A stretch of 64,000 bases of DNA, from assembly GCA_902728285.1 (NCBI GenBank), contig CACVBU010000492.1, positions 1,554,787 to 1,618,786 on the forward strand, written 5' to 3'. This stretch comes from Clytia hemisphaerica (lineage: Eukaryota; Cnidaria; Hydrozoa; Leptothecata; Clytiidae). Below are positions 44,901 through 56,944 of the stretch, one piece after another (position 1 is the first letter of the stretch; each line of letters begins with the position of its first letter). The translations under genes were made by a program, and so were the position numbers. The notes beneath the pieces are model-generated. The model ran no database searches. It had not been told where the DNA came from and saw only the letters and a list, made by a program, of their open reading frames with translations.

Positions 44901-47711
44901 ATGAAGATAGTAGGGTTAAGTTTGATTTTACCACTGCCAAGGGCCCAAATGCCTACTTTACCATAAACTTTGGAAAGCCAGTTCCATACTTGCTCGAAAA
45001 TTCCTTTCAATTGGACCACAGTAGTAGGGTTTACAAACAAAGAAGCGTATTTTTTTTCAATATTACCTGTAGAAGAGATAAACTTTCCTCTATATTCTCG
45101 TGCTTTCGTTCCGCTTTGCATCCGACCGCTTCTAAGAGAAGTGTTTTCGCTTTTCGAATCTTTTTTTGGCGGTAAGCCACAACTGCTTGATTGGTTAGAA
45201 TCTTAAATGAAAATAATTTGAAAATCAAACCGCAAAAAGAACTGTAAAGTCTTAGGCAAGCTATCGTAAGCTGATTTATTTATATAATGAATCACAAGGG
45301 TGGATTTAACGCAGTTTTAACATTGATTCCATTCGATGGGCAAGTAAGCTCTTTGGTTGTTTTGCGGTCTCAAATTATCCAAGAACAAGAGAGAGGAGGG
45401 CTGAAAATTGTCATTTCCTTCAGATTATGAGCAAACATTCCCACCTCACAGGAGTAGAGTTTGTATTTGAAACCAAGTTGTTGATAATCGACGTATCGAT
45501 TACCGCGAAGTTTTTCGTGTGCTTGCACGAAACGATCGAATGAATAATCGAACCTAAATCAGATAAAAGTAATTAGCATTGTATCTCATAGTAAATTCTT
45601 TGAAACGAAGAAAATTGTGGAATAGTGTCTCGTTGTCGGAAACATGTTGCGTGCTATAAGGTATGGAAAAACAGTATCAAAACAGGAAACCGGAAACCTC
45701 CCGTTCCAAATTTAACAGGCTTACTCTTCAGCCAGATAGTAGATAAGACCAAGCATAAAATATGCGATCGCCATATGGCTGTCCAGCTCCAAGGCTTTCA
45801 AATAATGCTGAAATTCAAAATATGAAAATGGAAACAAATATAATTCAGTATAGATTCAAAACCTGTCTCTTCAATTCTTAGTCATCCTAATGTTACCCAC
45901 ACAGAACCCACACCCTTTAGTTAACATATTATTATAATATACCATATAGCTATAGAGCCTGAAAGGAGGAATCTAAAAACCCAGCTTCCCCACAACGTTG
46001 GTTCAACATCTATCTTATTTTATATGAATAAAGGAGCGATGGTCCAAAGATCTTGAAAGAGAAAGAGTCACAGACCAGGAGTTCCAAGTTCGAATCCTAG
46101 CTCCTTAGGGAGTGGTCAGAAAGTATCTACTAGGGGGGAGTGGAGGATATTTTGAAAAATCCCAAAATACTTTCGCACCCCCTCCCCTAGCCTGGAAAAA
46201 AATTTTGAACCCCCCCCCTCATAAGGCCAATATTTTTTCGCACCCCCCCCCCCCAACTAGAAAAATTTTTACGCAAAAAAAGAATTCATACAGATGCGGT
46301 ACAAAGAGTATTATTTGTTTGTATGACAGTTTTTTATGTCAAAATTAGGTAAGGGAGATAGTTTAGCCCTGTAAAGTTGAGTATATAGTCCTTTAGGAGA
46401 TCTACCATTTTGATTGACGTTTTACACCACGGGATTTATTCCGTCGATTTCCATGGTTACGACGGAATTTCTCTGAGGTAAACAAAAGAAAAAAACCCGT
46501 GGTGTAAACGTCAATCAAAATGGTAGATCTCCTATAGGAATAGTCCAGGGTTAAAATAAGAATCAACGAGTTATTTTCTCTGAGTTTCCTGAAAATTACG
46601 GCTTATTTTCCCTGATACATAATCTCCCTACATTACAGAGGCATTACTCAATTAATCAAAATATCCTGAGGGGCCACCATGGTTGGCCCCGAAGGGAGAA
46701 AATTTTGAAGATCAGGTACTGGAGACCCTAAAATAAATGCTATTCTGTTGTTAAAAGGAGTCTGAAAAATAAAATTCTCTGAGTTTGAAATTTCCCTATA
46801 AACCTATATTTTCAGGTTTTCAAGGGTCTGTCAAAGCTCTGTGTATATAATTTATAAGATATTAAAAGAGACTAAGGAGGCACAACCATGGTTTGCGCCG
46901 ACGGGAGAAAATGTCGATGTTTTTCACCACCATTTTAGCTAAAAGACACTTTGTTTTGACAAATTTCTTTCTAAAAAGTACTTTTTCAAACCACTCTGAT
47001 GAGCTGTGAAAGCCACTAATCTACTTCCCTCATTTAGCTCAATGCTACAAACCAAAAGGGCAAGGCGATGATGCCCAAATAATGTTAGTATGACATGTAC
47101 ATATATCAAATAAAATAAATTCTGAGTTGTCGGCCGTCAGGCCGAAAAATTTTTGAAATTTTGAAATCTTGAAACGTAAAACTATGAAATTAGACTTCCT
47201 ACATTTTCTCTTGAGTTGCCCAAAAGATTTGGAACCCCCCCTAAACCCTCAAAAAAAATTTGAACCCCCCCTAAACCCTCGAAAAAATTTTGGAACCCCC
47301 CCCCCAGAATCCTCCACCCTCCCTAGTAGATACTTTCTGACCACTCCCTTAGATTGCTCCATTCAGTTCATAGATAGACGAGCTGTGAACCCTGGTTTGG
47401 GAATCTATTTTCTTCTATCTGCCGAGAGTACTCGATGATATCAGAGTTTGTTCAAATTAAAAATCTATGAGTGTTATGAACGTTAGCAGGAAGTCACTAG
47501 AAGGACGTTTTGCGGCAGCTAGGAAAGAAACCAAACTCACAGCTTCTGCGTTATCCAAGTCGTCTTTCTTCAGATAACAACATCCTATATTAAACAACAT
47601 TTTGGCAGTTTGTTTGGCTGATTGAAACATCTCAATGGAAATATCTATGTCACCATTATCGTAAAGTTGGACTGCATCAAACCAGATCTGTAGATCGTTG
47701 GCGTTTGCCAT
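41957..47711 (-). CDS. NCF2: p67phox (NCF2)-like NADPH oxidase activator A: TPR, activation domain, proline-rich region, PB1
   Basis: Exons: 47541-47711, 45725-45807, 45445-45553, 45067-45201, 44668-44775, 43990-44058, 42798-43895, 42387-42568, 41957-42068; phases agree, 688 residues. TPRs fill residues 1-166 (MLFNIGCCYLKKDD, MAIAYFMLGLIYY, LGFKYKLYSCE). The Rac-binding residues of human p67phox D67, H69, R102, N104 and D108 are matched by D66, H68, R101, N103 and D107. The activation segment RKDYLGTAQVIST (about 192-206) keeps the key Val. One large exon (residues 226-591) is proline-rich with many PxxP and poly-Pro runs. A PB1 domain (about 610-688: YDVEIQYTFVKKIKIPDG, ELWCFNDD) ends the protein. 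Both SH3 domains of vertebrate p67phox are absent. It would activate a Rac-dependent NOX at the membrane. Confidence 0.85.
42798..43895 (-). CDS. NCF2: Proline-rich exon of p67phox-like gene A
   Basis: A single 366-codon exon, about one-fifth to one-quarter Pro by eye, with basic class-I/II SH3-ligand-like runs (RPTPRPPKMLPKSP, SKPPPPPPQEDSPP, KPARKPPPPPANADLPP) and Tyr motifs in acidic context (GGELYEDIDSSDY). It replaces the SH3-containing middle of vertebrate p67phox. Long open frames on the opposite strand are mirror images of this Pro/Gly coding and are not genes. Confidence 0.8.
46030..46107 (+). repeat. tRNA-like fragment, possible SINE head
   Basis: GGAGCGATGGTCCAAAG (A-box-like) and AGTTCGAATCCTAGCTCC (a good B box) are the right distance apart, and the ends GGAGC/GCTCC pair as an acceptor stem. 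The T-stem and anticodon stem do not pair well, so it is not a working tRNA gene. It lies in intron 1 of p67phox-like gene A, next to a transposon. Confidence 0.35.
46108..47348. mobile_element. PIF/Harbinger-like element, TTA duplication
   Basis: The ends are GGGAGTGGTCAGAAAGTATC and the perfect complement, continuing for about 40 bp (CTACTAGGG and on). TTA flanks each side. Subterminal C-runs alternate with TTTTGAACCCCCC words. A hairpin MITE sits inside at 46394-46534. No transposase frame is seen. It lies in intron 1 of p67phox-like gene A. Confidence 0.7.
46394..46534. mobile_element. TA-flanked hairpin MITE nested in the Harbinger-like element
   Basis: TAGGAGATCTACCATTTTGA at the left is complementary to TCAAAATGGTAGATCTCCTA at the right. 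Pairing continues through GATTGACGTTTTACACCACG, with a single-base slip. The element is about 140 bp with a loop of about 60 bp. Confidence 0.75.
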
Positions 47712-49008
47712 GGCTGTGTTCTATGTCTGAAGATTGCAATTAAAGAAATTGAAAGTTCATACAGTAGCAAGCAAGAGGATCCGGCTGGACTACCTGACCC
47801 TCTTAAAATACTGTCCATCATTAATAGCTTAGTGCCATGGACCTCAAAATTTGTGAAGAGAAGTCATAATTTTAAAACTTACTCAGATATTCCATTGCTT
47901 CACTGTTGATATTCAAATATCATATAAATCATAAAGACACTCTCAACTTACCACACTTCGAAAGCTACCCTCAATTATTTGCTTTGTCAACTCCAAACTA
48001 CATTTTATTTCTACAGTTTGATTTCATTAGCATAGGATTCACATCTCAAGCATACATACGTAAAATTAACAAAAAATTAAACGAGAGATGGACAAAATCA
48101 AGAAAATAAAGTCTATACATTGTTTTGCCATTTAACTCCTCCTCCATTTTAAAAGCGTGTCATAAGAGAATATCTCCTTTTGAAGGCTAATTATATGCAA
48201 TGGATTAAATACTATTATCCTAATGAGTATTTTCTTCAGTAATAGATGGTCTTTTTGATGTGAGAGATTTGTTTAGCTCAGATTTCAGTGAATATATGGA
48301 AAATATCATGGTCATTGTTCGACCACAGTAGAGACGATTGAAGATATTTCTAACCAGGAAAAACTTTCCATGGCCCACAAGTGATTAAGTGGGGAAAGTG
48401 AGATTTGCAACGAGCAATATTGAATAGAGAGTTTAAAACATTGGAATATTTCTTATAAATCATTATGTACAGTAATAAACAATTTGTATGTTTTAAAAAT
48501 CGATAATTTGCGGTTTGAAAATTGATCTATAAATAACTACAAATATTAAAAAGTTACTAAAATTTCGCAACATTCAGAATTTGGAAATATCTCTTTTGCA
48601 AAACAAATGACAAACAAATCAACGGCTATCTAAAATTACTGTTGATTTTCTCTAATTCGAACTTTAAGAGACTAAAAACATTCTTCAAATTAGAGAAAAA
48701 TTCGAATTAGAAAAAGATTTTATACGACTATCAAGCTGAGGAGGCAAATGTGTTCGTTCGAATAGACCTTTTCATAAATTACGTAATGAACATCATTGCC
48801 TCGTTTTAAAACAATTACCATGGTGATTATGTCCCTTGAGACATTAAATCATTTTTTCATGAAAAGAAAGTAGTTCTAATGAAATCCGCTGGGAGTTAAT
48901 CACCTTGGCAATAATTTCAAAACGAGGCAAGTGATGTTCGTGACGTAATTTATGAAAAGGTCTATTTGAAGATTTCATAGCTTTTTAATTTCCATGGTAA
49001 AGAACTTT
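47712..49008. other. Spacer between the two p67phox-like genes
   Basis: AT-rich spacer, probably holding the 3' untranslated region of gene B and the promoter of gene A. Apart from the hairpin element at 48763-48964, nothing is recognised. In particular no PB1- or SH3-like exon for gene B could be found here. Confidence 0.5.
48763..48964. mobile_element. TA-flanked hairpin MITE
   Basis: TAGACCTTTTCATAAATTAC at the left pairs with GTAATTTATGAAAAGGTCTA at the right. The arms extend about 70 bp (TTGCCTCGTTTT, CCATGGTGATT against complements). The TA ends fit a mariner-type miniature element. It lies about 45 bp from the stop codon of p67phox-like gene B, probably in its 3' untranslated region. 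Confidence 0.72.
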
Positions 49009-52000
49009 TCACAAGGTCAATTTAGGTAAGGGCTTCTTTGGAGGAGCAGTGCGTTTGTTTTGAGACACCGGCATGAAAAGATTACCATAAATTGCATCTT
49101 CAGTAACGCTTGGCTGCTCAATGCTGACTGGAAGCGGTTTAGGCGGCGCCTTTTTAGCGGTATTATTGTTGTTATCATTGTAAGAATTTGTTGGATTTTC
49201 ATCTATAGTGGCGTATAGTTCTTCAGCCTCTGGAGAATGTTTTTGAGGTACTGGTGGTCTAATTGGTGGTTTAGTCTCGCTTGGCTTATTGTTGGGTAGT
49301 TTGAACGGTTTTGGTGATTGTGGTTGGTTATTGTTGATTGCTTGTCGGAAAACTTTTGGTGGAGATGACGAAGACTTGTTGCTGTTTGTAGATGGTCTGT
49401 TGAACGGTTTTGGTTGAGTTGAATTCTGGTTAAGTTGATCAAGGATAGCGTTGAATGAGTTAGGTTTATTGTCGTTGTTTTGAAGCTTTGGATTGAAAGG
49501 TTTCGGTTGATTGTTGTTTATAGGTTTCTTGGTAGGCTTTGGCGGTGATGATGGGGTGTTATTGTTTTCGTTGTTGGTATTGAATTTATTGAGTACAGGT
49601 GGTTTTGGTTTTGTTTGCGTCGGTGGAGAAGGCTTCCCTGGTGGCCCTGGTGGCACTTTGGTTGGTTTCCCTGACAACGACATTTGTATATTTGTTGTTG
49701 GCTTGTTGTTAGAGAGAGACGAAGGGTGCATACTGATCGGTCTTGGTTTAGCTGGGGGAGCTTTTGGTGTTTCTTTTTCCAGTGGTGCAAGGTAAGTATC
49801 CTCACAAGATGTTTTCCTCGTCGGACCACTGCCCATACCACCCATCATCGAGCCACCGCCCATACCGCCCATTAGAACTCTCATCAACTGTTTTTCTTTG
49901 ATCGAAAAATTACGTTCTAACATGTTCGCTTTTGAATTATCATTTGTGGTGTCTAAGCTTTGGGCTTTGTTGATTGGTTTAGGAGGCGGTGGATTTCTTG
50001 GTAACCTCGGTGATGAGATGTCGTCTTGTTTTGGAATGGAAGGTCTGGGTGGTTTTGCAGGCGTTGAGAAAGTAGGTTGTAGAGGTTTCTTTGGAGGACT
50101 ACCAATCATTGAGATTCTGTTTGGAAGATCAGCTTCGACAGATCTGGATGTTTTACGATCTGATGGTTTAACAGGTCTCATAGGAGGTGTTTTTGGCGCT
50201 GGTTTTTGATCCAGATTCTCCATCGATTTGGCTGGTCGTATCGGGAAGGCCTTCTTTGTTAAAGGTGGTGTTTGAGAAAAGGAAGGCCTAAATGAAGGAT
50301 TTGGTGGAGAGCCTTTTATAGAATTAAATGAATCAGGATGCTTTGAGATGCGTCTAGGGCGTGGTGATGGCGTTCGATTGGGTGCTGTTTGAGTAGGGCG
50401 GCGATCAGGGGCGGCTTGTGTAGGGCGTCGAGCTGCAATGGGTGGAGTTGATGGTCCCTTCTCTAGCATCTAAAGGAGAAAATACAGAAACATCGTTAAC
50501 AAAAACCTAAAGTTTACAGAAAAATATCCATTTGTCAATATCCATTTGTCATTTGTCAATTTCTACTTCACTAATGAGCTTATTATCTTACCTTATCAGT
50601 TATTTATTGACTGAATAGGTGCTAACCCCTAAAAGATTAAAACAAACCAATACAGTTGTTGGATTTAGTTTAGAGGAATAAAACTTTAAGCGTGGTCATC
50701 ATTGTGGGTTATCACGGATAGATGTAAATAAATCAAACCTTTTTCCCAGAGAATGTAGAATATATTTCTTCGGTGTTTTCAGTCGATACAACCTGTTCAA
50801 AAAGATATAAAATAATACTTAATAGGTCATTAAGCTCTATAAATAGTTAAAGTCTGTCTCAAAAATATGTGGATACTTTAGTTTTGGAGCCCTTTTTCAG
50901 CAACCATTGATGCTATGTTAGAAAGTTGTACACCGTTGGAAAGATATTTCCAAGGAAATTAACTGTGAAGTTGGTAATTTTTGCTATTTTCGGTCAATTT
51001 TGGCCGCTTAAGGCCTACTTCAAAGGACTATAACTTTTTATCTAAGAAAGATACGCAAAATCTGAACACAGATTGGAAATCAGCAAGGTTCAAATAATCT
51101 AAAAACTTTCACATCCTGATTTTTAAAACAATACAAAAAATCTTCATTTTTCCAACTTCATTTTTCTTCTTCGTTTTTCAATCTTTTATCTTTCCCACGT
51201 TGTAAAACTTTCTAACATACCATGAACGGGTGCATAGAAAAGGTAAAAAAACCAAAATGTCCACACTTTTGAGACTTTAGCCGAGTACAGATTCTTTATA
51301 GTTAATCTTCTCTCGTCATCTAACTTTGGAAGAAATTATACAAAAGCTAAATGTTGAACAATACCTTAGCTTGTCCAAGATAGTTCTTTTTGTTGACATT
51401 CTGAATGCTTGCTTTGTTTGGTTTGAACAAGGTGATTGGTAGAAATTTGACGATACTGACTGATGCACCAGACTGAAAAACATCAAAAGTTTGAAAAATA
51501 TGTTGAAATATGCGAAGTTGTTATATACACACGCCCGGGGGAGTGGGCACCTAGGCAAATGGAATACAAGGGTGTGTTACGCCTGTCGTTCCACCAAGCT
51601 AGTATCCCTGGGTATACACGCTATATTAGAAACTGGAAATATCTGTGACTAAAGTCTTCTTCGTGCTTGCAAAAAATTCATTCCACAGCCGTTGTACTCT
51701 TTTGAGATGTTTAAGTCTGTTACCGCAGTTGGAGGCGACCCGAAGATTATTCCTATTTCGAAAGCTATCTACCCGAAGGTAGGGGAGGGAGCCTCTCTTT
51801 CTCCCTTTGGTTGCTCAACTCACCCTTGATCCTTCTCTTAATTGCTGAGCATCAAGCAGAGAGGCTTCAAGTACCATATTGGAAATCTTTGGTATGACCC
51901 GGCTGAGGATTGAACTCACGACCTTGCGCACCGTAGCCGGATGCTCTACTACTGCACTACGGTCGCTTCTTGCGATGAGAAAAAGTCTTAATACGAAAGA

Positions 52001-53608
52001 AATTAAAGAAATTGAAAGTACAAACCCTGATAGAATTCATAGTATGTTGAATATGTTCATTGTTTTGAAGTTGCTCATTCATATGAACGATCCCATCTCC
52101 AATCCCGTACTTTCTTGCCAGTATCAACATATTACCTATCACCTGTGAGTGGGAATAGTATTAACAAAGTCAATATGACACTGTAGAAAAGATTAACGTG
52201 TTGTCAGACATGATTTGAGTCATTTCAAACATTCTGATCTCAATCCGAGTAAGTAGTTTTTCAGCCCCTTCAAACCCCACAGCTTACATTGAATCCTTTT
52301 GTGTTTAGGGTCGATATAGGTATTGTTTTATTCTATGAACCCCTCTCAAATTGAGATATTCGCCCAAAAAGCGACTTCCTCGCCCGAAAATAACGAGAAT
52401 TCTCATAATATTTAGACGCAGATTGTACCTGGTACTCGTGCATGATATGTTGCAAACCCAGTGGTCGATAATCGATGAACGTTTTCCCTCTCATCGCCTG
52501 GTGTGCGTTGTCATAACTTTTATATGAAGCCGCATATCTAAAGGGAGAAAAGAAAGGTTGCAATATTTGAAAACTTTTGATCGAAAAGGTAGTGAGAGAC
52601 AGTAAAGAGGCAGTAAAGAGGCAAGTAATTGCAGCTGACACTACCTTAGTGTGAATCGAAGACCTCTACAAAAATGTAAATATAGGAAATATAAGGAAGA
52701 AGTAAGAAGTAAGAAGGAGAATTCGTTAAAGGATGTTGGTAGCCTAAACACTCTGGAATTCTGAATCATTTTCCCTTTTTGAAGGAAACAGAATCCTTTA
52801 AATATCTTTTAAAATAACGTCTTCTTACTTTTTCTCTTCGAAGTTGAGTTCTCCTTGTAAGAAATATGCGATGGCCATGTGATTGTCCATTGTCAATGCA
52901 TGGTTTAATTTCTAAAGTAAAATTTTCTCTCAGTTATTTTTGAGTTAATTTGGTTGTATTTCTCTATCTGACTACTATGTAATCAGAAACTGGGCAAAAA
53001 CATCACCAGTAGCTTCTTGGCAAAACCACTATGGATAACAACCTTATGTTCAAATGATGATTTTTGTCTTGGTGTTCAATTGGGGTAATTCTGGCATATT
53101 GAGACAGGGATAAAATCAGCTAAAAAAGTCAAGCAAATCTACTCAACAAGCATCAAAACTACAAATACAGTAAATACACGTAGTTTTTTTTAAAAAGAAC
53201 ATCCAAAATCTTTGAAGCCTTCAGATGTTCTTAACTTTTTGAGTTTTTAAGCCTAAAAATGTTCTTAACATGTTCTTATTTTCGCCATTTTTTGAGTATT
53301 TTTGTCCATTTTCCTAAGAAATTGGGTGTTTCAGAGTCCACAAAGCCTTAAAATTTTCTTAACTTTTTCTTAACATTTTCGCCATCGAAGCCTTATGTTC
53401 TTATATAGTTTGTTCTTATAAAAAAACGTGTACTTACTTGCAGTGCCCTTGTACAATCATTTGAACTCAAGAAGCAACAACCAATGTTGAACATGACTTT
53501 AGCAGTAGGTGTCAAACTCTGAAATTTCAAGATGGCATCCTCATGTTGATTCTGTTCGAAAGATTCGATAGCTTCTAACCAGTTGGTCACATCCTCAGCA
53601 TTGGCCAT
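49009..53608 (-). CDS. NCF2: p67phox (NCF2)-like activator B: TPR, activation domain, long proline-rich tail, no PB1
   Basis: Exons: 53438-53608, 52829-52911, 52429-52537, 52026-52142, 51365-51472, 50739-50792, 49009-50469; phases agree, 700 residues. The first three exons match gene A exactly in length (171, 83, 109 nt), so the two are tandem duplicates. TPRs: FNIGCCFLSSND, MAIAYFLQGELNF. In the Rac hairpin D66, H68, R101 and D107 are kept, but the position of human N104 is Lys (K103). The activation segment KNYLGQAKVVST (about 189-200) is intact. The 486-codon last exon is proline-rich (KPPRPSIPKQ, PPPPKPINKA) with a Met/Gly patch (LMGGMGGGSMMGGMGSG) and two Tyr motifs (ELYATI, AIYGNL). It ends PPKKPLPKLTL with no PB1 and no SH3. 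Confidence 0.83.
51640..51967 (-). mobile_element. tRNA-derived SINE
   Basis: Read on the minus strand, it starts with a tRNA-like head: CGTAGTGCAGTAGTAGAGCA (A-box region), then GGTCGTGAGTTCAATCC (B-box region), closing with CCGGGTC. About 250 bp of non-tRNA body follow, including GCTCAGCAATTAAGAGAAGG. The anticodon stem is degraded, so it is not a functional tRNA. It lies in an intron of p67phox-like gene B between the fourth and fifth exons. Confidence 0.55.
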
Positions 53609-56600
53609 GGTGATGGTGCTTATTTACTTTTCATTGAACCTTGTAGTTAGAAGAAAGAGGAAAAAGATTAGAACAGAAAAAGACTTTGCACCACTCACCA
53701 ATTGATTTTGAGTTCCTTGGGCATTATGTACATCTGCCAAGGAAGTTATTGCAAACTCAGTGTTAAATACTATTGAGGTCCGTCTAAAAAGTGTAAAATC
53801 TTATGCCAACAGAATATCCAGTTGATTTTCTACATTTTTACTGCATTATAGGACCATGTTTTGAAGTGAATGTCGAATACAGTTTTCCAAGTAGGAGTAA
53901 ATAGATTCAATACACAAACAACTCAATTCATAAATATAAGTTTGCATCCAACCACACTGTGGACATCTAAACATACTTTCGTTTTCAACCACGACATTCA
54001 TAATAAACAGCAACACACGCACTATAATGAGAAGCATTTGAAATTGGAAAGCATGCTTAATTGGAATCTCATGATCATCTGACTTACAAGCCAATTAACT
54101 ATAATTCAGACCCGTCATTTAGTTAAAAGAATTTCTTCAATGCACATAGCAAGACAAACCAAGACGTCACATATCATTTACGAATAAAACTCTTTCACAA
54201 AAACTTTTTCTAATAGAACTCAGTTATAAGTCATATGATATTACGTCACAAGTTATGAATCATAACATTATAACATATTGTAAGAAATGTCCGAAGAGAG
54301 GAGAGGTAAAACCGTTCAAGGTTTCGTTACCAATACATAAGGCCTTATATGGAAACAAATGGACCCTTATCTTTTTTAAGCTGCTGATGAAATATTGAAT
54401 TAGCAATGACTTAGCAACGACGTATAGAAATACCAAAATGGGGCCAAATGATAGGATCGTTATAATTTCAAGTTTAAAAGGATAAAAGCAAGCCTCCAAA
54501 TTCAACAAGTTCCTGTGGTCATTCCCCTTTAAAATCATTCAGTAAATTCTACTCAAACGTCTACATCGTTGAGAATTCCTTCCCGAACCTCACCAACACT
54601 TTTCTATGAATTGAAAGGAAGAGAAATCCACTGACACTGTTCTATATCAGAACTCCAGAATAAGAATGAGAAATAGAGAATAATTCAGAGTGGAGAAGGT
54701 GTGTAAATCCTAAAACCATTTACTGCTTCATTCCACCGATAAACCACTCCTATGCAACTCTACCAGACAGAAAAATATTTTCCTCTGATAAACAGAATGA
54801 CAAACTTTATCTGATGTGTGTTTTGACATTGATAAGTCAACCCGCAAAATAAAGTTATTAGCCACATACATTTTTGATTTATAAAGTTTCCTCAAACAAA
54901 TAAAACTCGTATCGAATTTCAATTCATGTTCTTAGCAACGCAAGCAAGTAGAAGGATTATTGAGAAATCGAGATGTTACGAAGACTTATGTCACGAAGGA
55001 GCATGACGATATCCATTTCTCTATGGACAATTTGTCTTAATGATCAGGACAATCTTATAAGAAAAACGAGACTCGATTACGCGATAAATGAAGAATAAAC
55101 TTGAACCTGAAAAGGCTGAATTTTAAGCAAGTTTCAGAATCAGCAATAAAAGTAGGGTTTATGGCCTAGAATACATCGGTTTGGCCCTAAAAACAAGAAA
55201 TTGATAAAACAATTTGAAGCTCGGAATATCAAGCGAAAAAAAAACATGATTTACTGCTTCTAATAATAAGAGAGTTCTAAATCTGTAATCAAAATTCGAT
55301 TGTTGACGATGATAAATGGTATTTAATGTGAAAACTGTCAGATCAAGGTAAAAAAATAAAAGGAATTGAACATGGATATTCAGCAGGCTTGCCAAGAATC
55401 TATGAAGATAGAAATGCTTTTGCTAATTCGAGCTTCATTCACCGGATCATTATAGTAACGATATTTCACAATTTTCTTAGGATGTATCAAATGCTGGGGT
55501 TTGGGATGTACGTAGAAAAAAATATAGAAAAACAGAGATATTATTAATCACACTCACGAAACACATTTCCAACCATATGGCTGTTGTCAAAATACTTGAA
55601 AGTTCATCTCTTTGTTTCCCAAATGAGATATGTTATTTCGAAATCTGAAGTTGACTCATTATTCCCAAGTGAGCCAGAAGAAAAATTTTTTCACCTTTAA
55701 ACACAAGAACAACAAGATCCAACACTGCCCAAACCTTTACGATTTATTGTTCCAATATCATATTTTTTAAGTTTATTTTTCTCTGGAAAGGAAAATATAA
55801 ATCTGAATCATAATTTTAAGGGATTTCAAAAATATACGTACTTTGGTAAAAACAAGGCTCAATTTTGGCAATTATCTATTGATAAATTATAAAAATCTTA
55901 AGATAGTCCTAGCTTTTAAGTATAAAAAATGGCCATAAAATAAGCATATTTAAGACCATTTCAGTCTCAACCAAAATCAACTGGTTCTTATAAAAATACA
56001 TGTAAGACTTTGTCCACTTGGGCAAACAAGTAGCATTACGTAGCATTAAGCCAAATTTCAGTTTTAGTCAATATAATTCTTTTACAACATCAAATTTACA
56101 AGTACTCTTAATCAAAATATAAAAAGTTTTTTCGTATTTTACTTTCATGGGTATATTACAAAAGATCACATCAGGAAACCATCACTCAAAAAAATGTCTC
56201 TGTTTTTTGGCTCAAAATACAAACAGGATTTCTATATTCTCAGCCTTGTATTGATATTATCGTACTAAAGTTAATTTGGAGTGGATTGATATGGTTTTCT
56301 TCCTCAAATGATTCCTATGTTAGGAGGGTATGGACCAAATCAATTCTGAAATGATCTAAGCTTTTGAATTGCTTTTATCTTTGAATTTTTACTTTGGATT
56401 CTAAAATCATGAAAGCGACATCTTCCCCTAACGATAGAGAAACATTTCACGACAATAGACTCAATAATAATAGGCAAGAGAAGAATTGTTCTAATCTATT
56501 CTGATCTATTGTTATTGAGCAAAAAACACCAAACTTCTTTTGGATAACTTACCAATAATAGTAGCAAAAATTACTGCAATATTTCATTTAAGATAGAAAA

Positions 56601-56944
56601 CCTCCACTATGCACACCAGCAATATCACATTCGAATTATTTTTAATTTTGGGCGCTAACATTTTTGTTTAGACTTTCAGAGCCTAGCGTAAAGTTCCAGT
56701 CCCTTATAATAGAATATTTTATCAAAATATATCACGCAAAATCATCGACCATACGAGACAACACCAAGAAAGGAATTAACTTTCGCGATCGTAAATTCTA
56801 AGAAAGGTTTCACTCTTTACAGACGAAAGAAAAATCATATTTTACAGTGGACCGCGGAAGTGAATTCCTTCAAAAAAATTATTAGTTTCATTTGAATGTA
56901 GAAAAACAGTAAATAAACAGAAGAAAAATAACGAGAACTCAACA
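53609..56944. other. Intergenic region between p67phox-like gene B and the K+ channel
   Basis: AT-rich DNA. It must hold the promoter of gene B at the left and the 3' untranslated region of the channel at the right. Open frames are short and not gene-like. No repeat with clear ends was recognised. Confidence 0.5.

Noticed and set aside
49009-49220. ITAM in p67phox-like gene B
   Set aside because: The two YxxI/L motifs are about 40 residues apart, far more than the 6-12 of an ITAM.
49511-50209. Plus-strand Gly-rich open frames opposite gene B's last exon
   Set aside because: Same antisense effect of proline-rich coding on the other strand.
51888-51967. Functional tRNA gene on the minus strand
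   Set aside because: A and B boxes are present, but the anticodon stem does not pair and a SINE-like body follows.
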